Assembly: GCF_022809125.1 (NCBI RefSeq)
Contig: NZ_JALGBI010000001.1
Location: 1,488,001 to 1,552,000 of the forward strand
Source of the DNA: Variovorax terrae
Lineage (GTDB): Bacteria; Pseudomonadota; Gammaproteobacteria; Burkholderiales; Burkholderiaceae_C
Direction of reading: 5' to 3'
DNA: 64,000 nucleotides
Shown here in pieces: positions 53,726 through 63,752 of this stretch. The position numbers and the translations under genes are program-made. Position 1 is the first letter of the stretch, and each line of letters opens with the position of its first letter. Under the pieces are notes generated by a model. That model saw nothing but the letters and a program-made list of their open reading frames with translations, did not search any database and was not told the origin of the DNA.

Positions 53726-53811
53726 GGCCCCGCGGGGCGCGCCGGCCCGGGCGCCCCGGAATTTCCGTTTCACAAGACCATTACACTCACACCAATTCAA
53801 GGAGCCCCTTC

Positions 53812-54534
53812 ATGTCATCGCCCAAGCCAGCCCACAAGCGCATCTTGTTGAAGCTGTCCGGCGAGGCCCTGATGGGCGACGACCAGTTCGGCATCAACCG
53901 CGCCACCATCGTGCGCATGGTCGAGGAGATTGCCGAGGTCGTGAACATGGGGGTCGAGGTGGCCGTCGTGATCGGCGGCGGCAACATCTTCCGTGGCGTG
54001 GCCGGCGGCTCGGTCGGCATGGACCGCGCCACCGCCGACTACATGGGCATGCTGGCCACCGTGATGAACGCGCTGGCGCTCGCCGACACCATGAACAAGC
54101 AGGGCCTGATCGCCCGCGTGATGTCGGCGATCGCCATCGAGCAGGTGGTCGAGCCCTATGTGCGCCCCAAGGCGCTGCAGTACCTGGAAGAGGGCAAGGT
54201 CGTGATCTTCGCGGCCGGCACCGGCAACCCGTTCTTCACCACCGACACGGCCGCGGCCCTGCGCGGCGCCGAGATCGGCGCCGAACTGGTGCTCAAGGCC
54301 ACCAAGGTCGACGGTGTCTACACGGCCGATCCCAAGAAAGACCCCACGGCCACGCGCTACGGCCAGATCACCTTCGACGAGGCCATGGCGCAGAATCTGG
54401 GCATCATGGACGCCACGGCCTTCGCGCTGTGCCGCGACCAGAAGCTGCCACTCAAGGTCTTCTCCATCTTCAAGCACGGTGCGCTCAAGCGCGTGGTGAT
54501 GGGCGAAGACGAAGGCACCCTGGTGTACGCCTGA
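53812..54534 (+). CDS. pyrH: UMP kinase
   Basis: 240 aa. The amino acid kinase fold begins [15 protein letters not shown], then [12 protein letters not shown] and [14 protein letters not shown], and ends with [23 protein letters not shown]. It phosphorylates UMP to UDP for nucleotide synthesis, allosterically regulated by GTP and UTP. AAGGAG lies upstream at 53799-53804. It is conserved in this order between tsf and frr. Confidence 0.98.
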   Translation: MSSPKPAHKRILLKLSGEALMGDDQFGINRATIVRMVEEIAEVVNMGVEVAVVIGGGNIFRGVAGGSVGMDRATADYMGMLATVMNALALADTMNKQGLIARVMSAIAIEQVVEPYVRPKALQYLEEGKVVIFAAGTGNPFFTTDTAAALRGAEIGAELVLKATKVDGVYTADPKKDPTATRYGQITFDEAMAQNLGIMDATAFALCRDQKLPLKVFSIFKHGALKRVVMGEDEGTLVYA

Positions 54535-54569
54535 CCGGCGCGCACCTAGCATTGCGTTGAGGAAAAGAC

Positions 54570-55130
54570 ATGACGATTGCCGACATCAAGAACAGCGTTG
54601 AAGCGAAGATGGACCAGTCCATCGGCGCGTTCAAGAACAACCTCACCAAGATCCGCACCGGCCGCGCCAACCCGGCGCTGCTGGACACGGTGCAGGTGGA
54701 CTACTATGGCTCCATGGTGCCGATCAGCCAGGTGGCCAACGTGGCACTGCTCGACGCGCGCACCATCAGCGTGCAGCCCTGGGAAAAGGGCCTGGGCGCC
54801 AAGATCGAGAAGGCCATCCGCGAAAGCGACCTGGGCCTGAACCCCGCCTCCATGGGCGACCTGATCCGCGTGCCGATGCCGCCGATGAGCGAGGAGCGCC
54901 GCAAGGAAATGACCAAGCTCGTGCGCAACGAGGGCGAGAGCGCCAAGATCGCGGTGCGCAACCTGCGGCGCGACGCCAACGAAGCCGTCAAGAAGCTGGT
55001 CAAGGACAAGCTGGCTTCCGAGGACGACCAGAAGCGCGCCGAGGCCGACATCCAGAAAGTCACCGACCGGCACATCGCCGAGGTCGACAAGCTGGTGGCG
55101 GGCAAGGAGCAGGAGATCATGGCGGTATGA
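54570..55130 (+). CDS. frr: ribosome recycling factor
   Basis: 186 aa. [31 protein letters not shown] is the RRF signature, followed by [27 protein letters not shown]. Together with EF-G it splits post-termination ribosomes. GAGG at about 54560 supports the ATG. The next gene starts 85 nt later. Confidence 0.98.
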   Translation: MTIADIKNSVEAKMDQSIGAFKNNLTKIRTGRANPALLDTVQVDYYGSMVPISQVANVALLDARTISVQPWEKGLGAKIEKAIRESDLGLNPASMGDLIRVPMPPMSEERRKEMTKLVRNEGESAKIAVRNLRRDANEAVKKLVKDKLASEDDQKRAEADIQKVTDRHIAEVDKLVAGKEQEIMAV

Positions 55131-55215
55131 CGCGCTGGCGGGCCGGCCGCCTGGCGGGCTGCCGTTGCGGCCCGCAGCGGGTGGACGGCGCCACAGTTCC
55201 TCGCTGCCCCACACC

Positions 55216-55938
55216 ATGAGCCAGATTCCCCACCACATTGCCATCGTGATGGACGGCAACGGCCGCTGGGCCACGCGCCGCTTCCTGCCGCGCGTGGCGG
55301 GGCACAAGCAGGGCGTCGATTCGCTGCGCCGCTGCGTGCGGGCTTGCAGCGAGCGCGGCGTGAAGATCCTGACCGTCTTTGCCTTTTCCTCGGAGAACTG
55401 GAACCGGCCGGTCGAAGAGGTGTCCGGGTTGATGGACCTGCTGGCCTTCGCGCTGGGGCGCGAGGTGCCCCAGATGCAGGCCGACGGCGTGCGCCTGCGT
55501 TTCGCGGGGGAGCGCTCCGGCCTGTCCGACAAGGTCAACGCCAGCCTCCAGAGCGCCGAGGCGGCGACGGCGCACAACAGCCGCCTGGAGCTCAACGTGT
55601 GCTTCAACTATGGCGGCCGCTGGGACATCGCGCAGGCGGCGGCGCGGCTGGCCGCGGCCGGCGAACCCGTCACCGAGGCCAGCCTGGACCGTGCGCTGGC
55701 GCTGGCCCATGCGCCCGACCCGGACCTGCTGATCCGCACCGGCGGGGAGCAGCGCATCAGCAACTTCCTGCTCTGGCAGGCCGCCTATTCCGAGCTGTAT
55801 TTCAGCGACCGGCTCTGGCCCGAATTCGACGAAGCGGCGCTGGACGAGGCGATTGCCGCCTACCAGCAGCGCGAACGCCGCTTCGGCAAGACCTCCGAGC
55901 AGGTGGCCGCACCCACGCCGGGCCAGCGGGCCGCCTGA
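55216..55938 (+). CDS. uppS: undecaprenyl diphosphate synthase
   Basis: 240 aa cis-prenyltransferase. HIAIVMDGNGRWATRR contains the catalytic Asp13, with TVFAFSSENWNRPVEEV and DLLIRTGGEQRISNFLLWQAAYSELYF. It makes the C55 lipid carrier for peptidoglycan and O-antigen synthesis, from isoprenoids supplied by the Dxr/IspDF pathway. ATG 55216 is used. Confidence 0.97.
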   Translation: MSQIPHHIAIVMDGNGRWATRRFLPRVAGHKQGVDSLRRCVRACSERGVKILTVFAFSSENWNRPVEEVSGLMDLLAFALGREVPQMQADGVRLRFAGERSGLSDKVNASLQSAEAATAHNSRLELNVCFNYGGRWDIAQAAARLAAAGEPVTEASLDRALALAHAPDPDLLIRTGGEQRISNFLLWQAAYSELYFSDRLWPEFDEAALDEAIAAYQQRERRFGKTSEQVAAPTPGQRAA

Positions 55939-55945
55939 AACCGCC

Positions 55946-56791
55946 ATGCTCAAGCAGCGCATCATCACGGCCCTCATCCTGCTGGCCATCCTGCTGCCGG
56001 CGCTGTTCTACCCATCGCCCGAACCGTTCTGCGCGATCACGCTGCTCCTGATCGTCGCGGGCGCCTGGGAATGGGGGCGCCTGAACGGCTATGGCCACAA
56101 GGGCGCGCTGTTCATGGCGTTCGACTGCCTGGCCCTGTGCCTGGTGTCGTGGCGCCTGGGCCTGCTGGTGCGGCCGCAGCCCCTGCTGTGGGCCGTGGCC
56201 GGCGGCGCCTGGGTGCTGGCCGGCGCCTGGCTGCTGCGGGCCGGTGTGGCCGGCTGGCCGCGTATCCCCAAGCCGGTGCGCCTGGTGGGCGGGCTGTTGG
56301 CGCTGTGGCTGGCCTGGCTGGCGGTGGCGCAGGCGCGCGTGATCGGCATCAATTTCCTGCTCTCGGTGCTGCTGCTGGTCTGGGTGGCCGACATCTTCGC
56401 GTACTTCGCCGGGCGTGCGTTCGGCCTGAAATTCACCCGGGCCAGGCTGGCCCCGTCCATCAGCCCCGGCAAGAGCTGGGAAGGGGTGTGGGGCGGCATG
56501 GCCGGGGTGGTGCTGCTGGCCTTCGCCTGGGTGGCGGCCGATGCGGCGCTGCAGGCCGGTGTGGCCAGCTTCTACACCCGGCTGGCGGCGCGCGGCTGGT
56601 GGCTGCTGCTGATCGCGGTGCTGTTCATGGCAGCCATGAGCGTGGTCGGCGATCTGGTCGAGTCCCTGGTCAAGCGCAGCGTGGGCGTGAAGGACAGCAG
56701 CGGCCTGCTGCCCGGCCACGGCGGCGTGCTGGACCGGGTCGACGCGCTGCTGCCGACGCTGCCGCTGGCCCTGATGCTGGCCTCCCTATGA
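55946..56791 (+). CDS. cdsA: phosphatidate cytidylyltransferase
   Basis: 281 aa, with about eight membrane helices. The C-terminal family signature SVVGDLVESLVKRSVGVKDS and a preceding SPGKSWEGVWGG are seen. It makes CDP-diacylglycerol for phospholipids. The ATG begins 8 nt after the uppS stop. Confidence 0.95.
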   Translation: MLKQRIITALILLAILLPALFYPSPEPFCAITLLLIVAGAWEWGRLNGYGHKGALFMAFDCLALCLVSWRLGLLVRPQPLLWAVAGGAWVLAGAWLLRAGVAGWPRIPKPVRLVGGLLALWLAWLAVAQARVIGINFLLSVLLLVWVADIFAYFAGRAFGLKFTRARLAPSISPGKSWEGVWGGMAGVVLLAFAWVAADAALQAGVASFYTRLAARGWWLLLIAVLFMAAMSVVGDLVESLVKRSVGVKDSSGLLPGHGGVLDRVDALLPTLPLALMLASL

Positions 56792-56849
56792 TCTTCGGGC
56801 GGGTTGCCGTGCTGTTGTGCTTGGCGCCCTCCGATTCCTTCGCTTCGAC

Positions 56850-58040
56850 ATGAAACAACGCTTGACGGTTCTCGGCTCCACCGGCTCGGTGGGGGCCAAC
56901 ACGCTGGACGTGATCGCGCGCCATCCCGATCGCTTCGAGGTGTTTGCGCTGAGCGCGGCCACGCAGGTCGACCTGATGCTGGCGCAGTGCGCCCAGTTCA
57001 AGCCGCGCTACGCCGTGATGGCCAGCGAGCCCCATGGCCGCGCCCTGGCCGAGAAAATCAAGGCAAATGGGCTCGATGTCCAGGTGCTGTGGTCATCGGA
57101 TGCTATTGAAATGATAGCGTCCCACGAGTCGGTCGATGCCGTCATGGCGGCCATCGTCGGCGCGGCCGGGCTGGCGCCCTGCCTGGCGGCGGCACGCGCG
57201 GGCAAGCGGCTGCTGCTGGCCAACAAGGAGGCGCTGGTGGTCGGCGGCGAGGTGTTCCTCGACGCCGTGCGCGAAGGCAACGCCACGCTGCTGCCGATCG
57301 ACAGCGAGCATTCGGCGATCTTCCAGTCGCTGCCGGAAGACCCGGCCACCTGGGCCGGCCGCGTGGAGAAGATCATTCTCACGGCCTCGGGCGGCCCGTT
57401 CCGCACGCGCGACCCGGCCTCGCTGCGCGACGTCACCCCCGAGCAGGCCTGCGCCCACCCCAACTGGGTGATGGGGCGCAAGATCTCGGTGGATTCGGCC
57501 ACCATGATGAACAAGGCTCTCGAGGTGATCGAGGCGCGCTACCTGTTCGGGCTGGCGCCCGAGCAGCTCGAGGTGGTGATCCACCCGCAGAGCATCATCC
57601 ATTCGATGGTGCAGTACCGCGACACCTCGGTGGTGGCCCAGCTCGGCACGCCCGACATGCGGGTGCCGATCGCCTACGGCCTGGCCTGGCCCGAGCGGGT
57701 GGCCTCGGGCGCGGCGGCGCTGGATTTCCATGCGCTGGCGGCCATGACCTTCGAGGCCACCGACAGCCAGGGGCACCCCGAGCGCTTTCCCGGCCTGCAA
57801 CTGGCCTGGGACGCGCTGCGCGCCGTGCCGGGCACCACCGCCGTGCTGAATGCGGCCAACGAGGTGGCCGTGGCGGCGTTTCTGGACAAACGCATCCGTT
57901 TCGACCAGATTCACCAGACCAATCTTGCAACTTTGGCGGCGGTTTCCCCCTCCAAGCCCCACACGCTCGACGATCTGCTGGCGCTGGACGCGCGTTCGCG
58001 CGAGGCCGCGCAGCAGCAGATCGGCCGCCTGAAACCCTGA
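56850..58040 (+). CDS. dxr: 1-deoxy-D-xylulose 5-phosphate reductoisomerase
   Basis: 396 aa, first committed step of the MEP pathway. NADPH-binding LGSTGSVGANTLDVI at the N terminus, then LLANKEALVVGG, DSEHSAIFQSL, LTASGGPFR and NWVMGRKISVDSATMMNKALE, the substrate and metal sites. Residues 74-90 (LDVQVLWSSDAIEMIAS region) are encoded by copy G of the dispersed repeat. This is a surface stretch before VDAVMAAIVGAAGL, and the reading frame is intact. Confidence 0.96.
   Translation: MKQRLTVLGSTGSVGANTLDVIARHPDRFEVFALSAATQVDLMLAQCAQFKPRYAVMASEPHGRALAEKIKANGLDVQVLWSSDAIEMIASHESVDAVMAAIVGAAGLAPCLAAARAGKRLLLANKEALVVGGEVFLDAVREGNATLLPIDSEHSAIFQSLPEDPATWAGRVEKIILTASGGPFRTRDPASLRDVTPEQACAHPNWVMGRKISVDSATMMNKALEVIEARYLFGLAPEQLEVVIHPQSIIHSMVQYRDTSVVAQLGTPDMRVPIAYGLAWPERVASGAAALDFHALAAMTFEATDSQGHPERFPGLQLAWDALRAVPGTTAVLNAANEVAVAAFLDKRIRFDQIHQTNLATLAAVSPSKPHTLDDLLALDARSREAAQQQIGRLKP
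57069..57120 (+). repeat. dispersed repeat, copy G (inside dxr)
   Basis: GGGCTCGATGTCC, AGGTGCTGTGGTCATCGGAT (20 nt), GCTAT (57102-57106)-N7-ATAGC (57114-57118). It is in the same orientation as the gene and translated as part of Dxr. It matches copy A in both boxes and copy F in the spacer. Confidence 0.85.
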
Positions 58041-58059
58041 CATGCCGGAGGTCTGACGC

Positions 58060-59439
58060 ATGCTGCTGACCGTTGTTGCTTTCATCGTCGCGCTGGGCCT
58101 GCTGATCGCCGTGCACGAGTATGGCCATTACCGCGTGGCGGTGGCGTGCGGCGTCAAGGTGCTGCGCTTCTCGGTGGGCTTCGGCAAGACCCTGTTCCGC
58201 TGGCAGCCGCGCCACCAGAAGCACGGCCAGACCACCGAGTTCGTGATCGGCGCCTTTCCGCTGGGCGGCTACGTCAAGATGCTCGACGAGCGCGAGGCGC
58301 CGGTGGCGCCCGAAGAGCGCCATCTCGCCTTCAACACCCAGCCGCTGAGGTCGCGCGCCGCCATCGTGGCCGCGGGGCCCGTGGCCAACCTGCTGCTGGC
58401 GGTGCTGCTGTACGCGGTGGTGAACTGGCTCGGCGTGCAGGAGCCCCGGCCCATCCTGGCCAGCCCGGTGGCCGGTTCGGTGGCGGAGGCCGCCGGCCTG
58501 CGCGGCGGCGAGACGGTGCGCCGCGCCGGCTTCGAGGGCGACGATCTGGAGCCCCTGCAGTCGTTCGAGGAGCTGCGCTGGCTGCTGACCCGCGGCGCGC
58601 TGGACGGGCGCAACGTGCGCCTGGAGCTGGCGGCTTCCTCTCCCAATGGCGCCAGCCGCGAGGCGCTGCTCGAGCTCAGCCATCTGCAGGGCACTGATGC
58701 CGACGCCCAGCTGTTCCGCAAGGTGGGCATCGTGGCGCCCTGGACGCGGCCGGTGATCGGCGACGTGATGGCCGGCAGCGCGGCCGAGAAGGCCGGCCTG
58801 CGCAAGGGCGACCTGGTGCTGCAGGTGGGCGACACCCGCATCGTGGACGGCCTGCAACTGCGCGAAACCATCCGCGCCTCGGTGCGGGAGCGCCAGCCGC
58901 TGCCGCGCCCCTGGCGCATCGAACGCGATGGCGCTCTTCAAGTGATCGACGTGGTGCCCGAGGTCCGGGCCGAGGGCAGCCAGTGGGTCGGGAAGATCGG
59001 TGCCTACGTCGGCGCCCCGCCCGAGTTCGTGACCGTGCGGCGTGGCCCGCTCGACGGGCTGTGGAACGGCGTGGTGCGCACCTGGGAGGTGTCGGTGCTC
59101 ACCTTGCGCATGATGGGCCGGATGGTGATCGGCGAGGCTTCGCTCAAGAATCTCAGCGGCCCGCTGACCATTGCCGACTACGCCGGCAAGTCCGCCAGCC
59201 TGGGACTCACGCAGTACCTGGTGTTCCTGGCGCTGATCAGCGTCAGCCTGGGCGTGCTGAATCTGCTGCCGCTGCCCGTCCTCGATGGGGGGCACCTGAT
59301 GTATTATCTTTGGGAGGGCGTGACGGGGAAGGGCGTATCCGATGCATGGATGGAGCGGTTGCAGCGCGGTGGCGTGGCAGTACTGCTGGTCATGATGTCG
59401 ATCGCGCTGTTCAACGACGTCACCCGGCTCTTCGGTTAA
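58060..59439 (+). CDS. rseP: RIP metalloprotease RseP
   Basis: 459 aa site-2 protease with HEYGH (19-23) in the first membrane helix, PDZ domains in the middle (GDVMAGSAAEKAGLRKGDLVLQVGD) and LLPLPVLDGGHLMYY in a later helix. It cleaves anti-sigma factors within the inner membrane (sigma-E response) and clears signal peptides. It precedes bamA, as is usual. Confidence 0.97.
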   Translation: MLLTVVAFIVALGLLIAVHEYGHYRVAVACGVKVLRFSVGFGKTLFRWQPRHQKHGQTTEFVIGAFPLGGYVKMLDEREAPVAPEERHLAFNTQPLRSRAAIVAAGPVANLLLAVLLYAVVNWLGVQEPRPILASPVAGSVAEAAGLRGGETVRRAGFEGDDLEPLQSFEELRWLLTRGALDGRNVRLELAASSPNGASREALLELSHLQGTDADAQLFRKVGIVAPWTRPVIGDVMAGSAAEKAGLRKGDLVLQVGDTRIVDGLQLRETIRASVRERQPLPRPWRIERDGALQVIDVVPEVRAEGSQWVGKIGAYVGAPPEFVTVRRGPLDGLWNGVVRTWEVSVLTLRMMGRMVIGEASLKNLSGPLTIADYAGKSASLGLTQYLVFLALISVSLGVLNLLPLPVLDGGHLMYYLWEGVTGKGVSDAWMERLQRGGVAVLLVMMSIALFNDVTRLFG

Positions 59440-59483
59440 CTTTCTGCCCGGCGCTGCGCGCGGTGCCGGCAACCCAACATCGC

Positions 59484-61781
59484 ATGAAAAAACAATTCAA
59501 CCGCTTTCGCGTGCGCACCATTTCGGCCTTGGTGGTCATGGCCTTCGCAGCGAATGCGGCCTGGGCGGTCAACCCCTTCAAGGTGCGCGACATCCGTGTC
59601 GAGGGCCTGCAGCGCGTGGAACCCGGCACCATCTTCGCCTCGCTGCCCTTCCGCGTGGGAGACACCTACAGCGACGAGCAGGGTTCCGCGGCGATCCGGG
59701 CGCTGTTCGCGCTCGGCCTGTTCAAGGACGTGCGGCTCGAAGTCAACGACGACGTGCTGGTGGTGATCGTCGAGGAGCGGCCCACGGTGGCCGACGTCGA
59801 CTTCGTCGGCGCCAAGGAATTCGACAAGGACGTGCTCAAGAAAGCCCTGCGCGAAGTGGGGCTGGCCGAGGGCCGTCCGTTCGACAAGGCCCTGGCCGAC
59901 CGGGCCGAGCAGGAGCTCAAGCGCCAGTACATCAACAAGAGCCTCTATGGCGCCGAGGTCGTGACCACGGTGACGCCGGTCGAGCGCAACCGCGTCAACC
60001 TGACCTTCACGGTGACCGAGGGCGAGCCGGCCAAGATCAAGGACCTGCGTATCGTTGGTAACAAGGCGTTCAGCGAATCGACGCTGCGCGGGCTGTTCGA
60101 CCTGGACACCGGCGGCTGGCTGAGCTGGTACACCAAGTCGGACCGCTACTCGCGCGCCAAGCTCAATGCCGACCAGGAAACCCTGCGCTCGTACTACCTG
60201 GCGCGCGGCTACCTCGAGTTCCGCATCGACTCGACCCAGGTGTCGATCTCGCCCAACAAGCAGGACATCTCCATCACGATCAACGTGACCGAGGGCGAGC
60301 GCTACGTGGTTTCCGGCGTCAAGCTCGAAGGCAACTACCTCGGCAAGGAAGACGAATTCAAGTCGCTGGTCACCATCCGGCCCGGCGAGGCCTACAACGC
60401 CGACGAGGTGGCCCAGACCACCAAGGCCTTCACCGACTACTTCGGCAATTTCGGCTTCGCCTTCGCCCACGTGGAGGCGCGGCCCGAGATCGACCGCGTC
60501 AACAACCGGGTGGCCTTCGTGCTGCAGGCCGATCCGTCGCGCCGCGCCTATGTGCGCCGGGTGATCATTGGCGGCAACAACCGCACGCGCGACGAAGTCA
60601 TCCGCCGCGAGTTCCGGCAGTTCGAGTCGTCCTGGTACGACGGCGACAGGATCCGGCTGTCGCGCGACCGGGTCGACCGCCTGGGCTACTTCAAGGAAGT
60701 CAGCGTCGATACCCAGGAGGTGCCGGGTGCGCCCGACCAGGTCGACCTGTTGGTGACCGTGGCCGAAAAACCCACGGGCAGCCTGCAGCTGGGCGCCGGC
60801 TTCTCCAGTGCCGAAAAGCTCGCGCTGTCCTTCAACATCAAGCAGGAAAACGCGTTCGGCTCCGGCAACTACCTCGGCATCGAGGTGAATACCAGCAAGT
60901 ACAACCGGGCGATCATTCTCAGCACCACCGATCCGTATTTCACGGCGGATGGCGTGTCGCGCACCATCGACCTGTACCACCGCGTCTCCAAGCCCTACCA
61001 GGACATGGGCGGCAACTATTCGCTGGCGACCACCGGTGCGGGCCTGCGCTTCGGCGTGCCGTTCACCGAGGTTGACAGGGTGTACTTCGGCCTCAACGCC
61101 GAACGCACCACCATCCGGCCCGGCACCAACATCCCGGCGGCCTACCTGGCCTACGCCGACAAGTTTGGTTACAGCAGCGCGACGTTCCCGCTCACGCTGG
61201 GCTGGGCGCGCGACGACCGCGACAGCACGCTGGCGCCGACGCGTGGCCTCTACCAGCGGCTGGGCTCGGAATGGGCGGCGTTCGGCGATGCACGCTACGT
61301 CAAGGCGAACTACCAGTACCAGCAATACATCCCGCTGAACAAGCAGTTCACGATTGCGCTCAATGGCGAGCTGGGGCTGGGCAAGGGGTTGAACGGGAAA
61401 TCGTTCCCGGTGTTCAAGAACTTCTATTCCGGCGGTCTTGGCTCGGTGCGCGGCTTCGAGCAGGGCACGCTGGGCCCGCGCGACGTCACGGGCTTCACCA
61501 TTGGCGGCGCGAAGAAGGTCACGCTCAATGCCGAGATCATTGCGCCGTTCCCCGGGGCCGGCAACGACCGGACCCTGCGGCTGTTCGGGTTTTTTGACGC
61601 CGGCAACGTGTTCGGCGAAAATGACCCGGTGCGCACGCAGGAACTCCGCACCTCGGTGGGTGTGGGCCTGAGCTGGATTTCTCCCGTGGGGCCTTTGCGC
61701 ATCGCCATCGCCAACCCGATCCGCAAGTTCCCTGGCGATAGAATCCAGAAACTGCAATTCCAAATTGGAACATCCTTCTAA
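59484..61781 (+). CDS. bamA: outer membrane protein assembly factor BamA
   Basis: 765 aa. A signal peptide (ISALVVMAFAANAAWAV) is followed by five POTRA domains (FKVRDIRVEGLQRVEPGTIF, FVGAKEFDKDVLKKALREVG, IKDLRIVGNKAFSESTLRG, VSGVKLEGNYLGKEDEFKSL, YVRRVIIGGNNRTRDEVIRRE) and a C-terminal beta-barrel with GLGSVRGFEQGTLGPRDV and a terminal Phe. It inserts outer-membrane proteins. The stop overlaps the ompH ATG by 1 nt. Confidence 0.98.
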   Translation: MKKQFNRFRVRTISALVVMAFAANAAWAVNPFKVRDIRVEGLQRVEPGTIFASLPFRVGDTYSDEQGSAAIRALFALGLFKDVRLEVNDDVLVVIVEERPTVADVDFVGAKEFDKDVLKKALREVGLAEGRPFDKALADRAEQELKRQYINKSLYGAEVVTTVTPVERNRVNLTFTVTEGEPAKIKDLRIVGNKAFSESTLRGLFDLDTGGWLSWYTKSDRYSRAKLNADQETLRSYYLARGYLEFRIDSTQVSISPNKQDISITINVTEGERYVVSGVKLEGNYLGKEDEFKSLVTIRPGEAYNADEVAQTTKAFTDYFGNFGFAFAHVEARPEIDRVNNRVAFVLQADPSRRAYVRRVIIGGNNRTRDEVIRREFRQFESSWYDGDRIRLSRDRVDRLGYFKEVSVDTQEVPGAPDQVDLLVTVAEKPTGSLQLGAGFSSAEKLALSFNIKQENAFGSGNYLGIEVNTSKYNRAIILSTTDPYFTADGVSRTIDLYHRVSKPYQDMGGNYSLATTGAGLRFGVPFTEVDRVYFGLNAERTTIRPGTNIPAAYLAYADKFGYSSATFPLTLGWARDDRDSTLAPTRGLYQRLGSEWAAFGDARYVKANYQYQQYIPLNKQFTIALNGELGLGKGLNGKSFPVFKNFYSGGLGSVRGFEQGTLGPRDVTGFTIGGAKKVTLNAEIIAPFPGAGNDRTLRLFGFFDAGNVFGENDPVRTQELRTSVGVGLSWISPVGPLRIAIANPIRKFPGDRIQKLQFQIGTSF

Positions 61782-62296
61782 TGAAATATCTGTCCCGTCA
61801 ATGCTGGCTTGGCCTGGCGATGGTTGTCCTGACCCTGTCTGCCCAGGCGCAGGCCGAGGAATTCCGGGTGGGGTTCGTCAACACCGACCGCATCTTCCGT
61901 GAAGCCAACACCGCCAAGGCGGCGCAGGCCAAGCTGGAGCAGGAGTTCGCCAAGCGCGACAAGGAACTGGCCGACCAGGGCAACGCCCTGAAAGCCGCTT
62001 CCGACAAGTTCGAACGCGAAGCGCCTACCCTGTCCGAGTCCCAGCGTGTTGCACGCCAGAAGCAGCTGGTCGAGCAGGATCGCGACTTCCAGCGCAAGCG
62101 CCGTGAATTCCAGGAAGACCTGAACTCCCGCAAGAACGAGGAGCTGCAACAGGTGCTCGAGCGTGCCAACAAGGTCGTCAAGCAGGTGGCCGAGACCGAG
62201 AAGTACGACGTGATCCTGCAGGAAGCCGTCTACATCAATCCCAAGCACGACATCACCGACAAGGTGATCAAGGCGTTGAACGGCGGCGGCAAGTAA
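61781..62296 (+). CDS. skp: periplasmic chaperone OmpH/Skp
   Basis: 171 aa. Signal peptide ending at AQAQA, then [22 protein letters not shown] and long charged helices ([27 protein letters not shown]) forming the Skp tentacles. It protects unfolded outer-membrane proteins until BamA takes them. TAATG overlap with bamA suggests coupling. Confidence 0.95.
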   Translation: MKYLSRQCWLGLAMVVLTLSAQAQAEEFRVGFVNTDRIFREANTAKAAQAKLEQEFAKRDKELADQGNALKAASDKFEREAPTLSESQRVARQKQLVEQDRDFQRKRREFQEDLNSRKNEELQQVLERANKVVKQVAETEKYDVILQEAVYINPKHDITDKVIKALNGGGK

Positions 62297-62318
62297 GCTG
62301 CGCCCAGGCAAGCAGGGT

Positions 62319-63302
62319 GTGGCACTCCGTCTAGGCTCGCTGGTCGATGCGCTGGGGGGAGAGCTGCATGGTGACCCGGCGCTGCAGATCGAGAGCCTCG
62401 CGCCGCTGGAGTCTGCCGGCGACGGCGCCCTGAGCTTTCTCAGCCACCCCAAGTACCAGTCGCAGCTGGCCGCCTCCCGGGCGGCCTGCGTCATCGTGGC
62501 GCCGTCCATGCGCGAGGCGGCCCTGGCCCGAGCGGCAGGCGGTGCCTGCATCGTGGCCGAAGAGCCCTACCTGTATTTCGCCCGCGTCACGCAGCTGTGG
62601 AAGCGGCAGCATGTCCGCGCGGGTGGCCCGCGCATCCACCCGAGCGCGGTGATCGATCCCGAAGCCTTCGTTGCACCCGATGCCGCCATCGGCGCCCTGT
62701 GCGTGGTCGAGCGCGGCGCGCGCATTGGCGCCGGCACCGTGCTCAAGTCGCGCGTGACGGTGGGCGAGGATTGCGTGATCGGCGAACGCTGCCTGCTGCA
62801 TCCGGGCGTGGTGATCGGCGCCGACGGCTTCGGCTTCGCGCCCAACGAGGGCGCCTGGGAAAAAATCGAGCAGCTGGGCGCGGTGCGCATCGGCAATGAC
62901 GTGGAGATCGGCGCCAACACCTGCATCGACCGCGGCGCGCTTCAGGACACGGTGATCGAGGACGGCGTCAAGCTCGACAACCTGATCCAGATCGGCCACA
63001 ACGTGCGCATCGGCAAGCACACCGCCATGGCCGGCAATGCGGGCGTGGCCGGCAGCGCCACGATCGGCGCCCACTGCACGGTGGGCGGCGGCGCCATCGT
63101 GCTGGGGCACCTGACGCTGGCCGATCACGTCCACATCTCGGCCGCCTCCGTGGTCACGCGCTCCATCCTGAAGCCCGGGCACTACAGCGGCCTGTTTCCC
63201 ATCGACGACAATGCGGTCTGGGAAAAGAACGCGGCCACGCTCAAGCAACTGCATACGCTGCGCGAACGCCTGAAAGCACTCGAGAAAACAATCAAATCAT
63301 GA
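62319..63302 (+). CDS. lpxD: UDP-3-O-acylglucosamine N-acyltransferase LpxD
   Basis: 327 aa. Hexapeptide-repeat left-handed helix ([26 protein letters not shown]) with [28 protein letters not shown] near the active site. It adds the second acyl chain of lipid A. GTG start at 62319. Stop overlaps fabZ. Confidence 0.95.
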   Translation: MALRLGSLVDALGGELHGDPALQIESLAPLESAGDGALSFLSHPKYQSQLAASRAACVIVAPSMREAALARAAGGACIVAEEPYLYFARVTQLWKRQHVRAGGPRIHPSAVIDPEAFVAPDAAIGALCVVERGARIGAGTVLKSRVTVGEDCVIGERCLLHPGVVIGADGFGFAPNEGAWEKIEQLGAVRIGNDVEIGANTCIDRGALQDTVIEDGVKLDNLIQIGHNVRIGKHTAMAGNAGVAGSATIGAHCTVGGGAIVLGHLTLADHVHISAASVVTRSILKPGHYSGLFPIDDNAVWEKNAATLKQLHTLRERLKALEKTIKS

Positions 63303-63739
63303 TGGACATCCACCAAATCCTCAAGCAACTGCCGCACCGCTATCCGATCCTGCTGGTGGACCGGGTGCTGGCGCTTGAAAAGGGCAAGAGCATCAAGGCG
63401 CTCAAGAACGTGACGATCAACGAGCCGTTCTTCACCGGCCACTTTCCGCATCGCCCGGTCATGCCGGGCGTGCTGATGCTCGAGGCCCTGGCGCAGGCCG
63501 CCGCGCTGCTGGCTTTCGACACGCTGGGCGTCACGCCCGACGACAAGACGGTCTATTACTTCGCCGGCATCGACGGTGCGCGCTTCAAGCGCCCGGTGGA
63601 ACCGGGCGACCAGCTCGTGCTGGAGGTGGAGCTCGATCGCATGAAGGCCGGCATCTTCAAGTTCAAGGCCCGCGCCAAGGTCGGCGACGAGGTGGCCTGC
63701 GAGGCCGAGTTGATGTGCACCATGCGCACCATTGCGTGA
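63299..63739 (+). CDS. fabZ: 3-hydroxyacyl-ACP dehydratase FabZ
   Basis: 146 aa hotdog-fold enzyme. Catalytic His48 ([11 protein letters not shown]) and Glu62 (MLEALAQ) are present, and [21 protein letters not shown] follows. It dehydrates 3-hydroxyacyl-ACP, competing with LpxA for substrate. Either ATG of the MM start is possible; the first overlaps lpxD by 4 nt. Confidence 0.97.
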   Translation: MMDIHQILKQLPHRYPILLVDRVLALEKGKSIKALKNVTINEPFFTGHFPHRPVMPGVLMLEALAQAAALLAFDTLGVTPDDKTVYYFAGIDGARFKRPVEPGDQLVLEVELDRMKAGIFKFKARAKVGDEVACEAELMCTMRTIA

Positions 63740-63752
63740 GGGCGGCGGCAAA

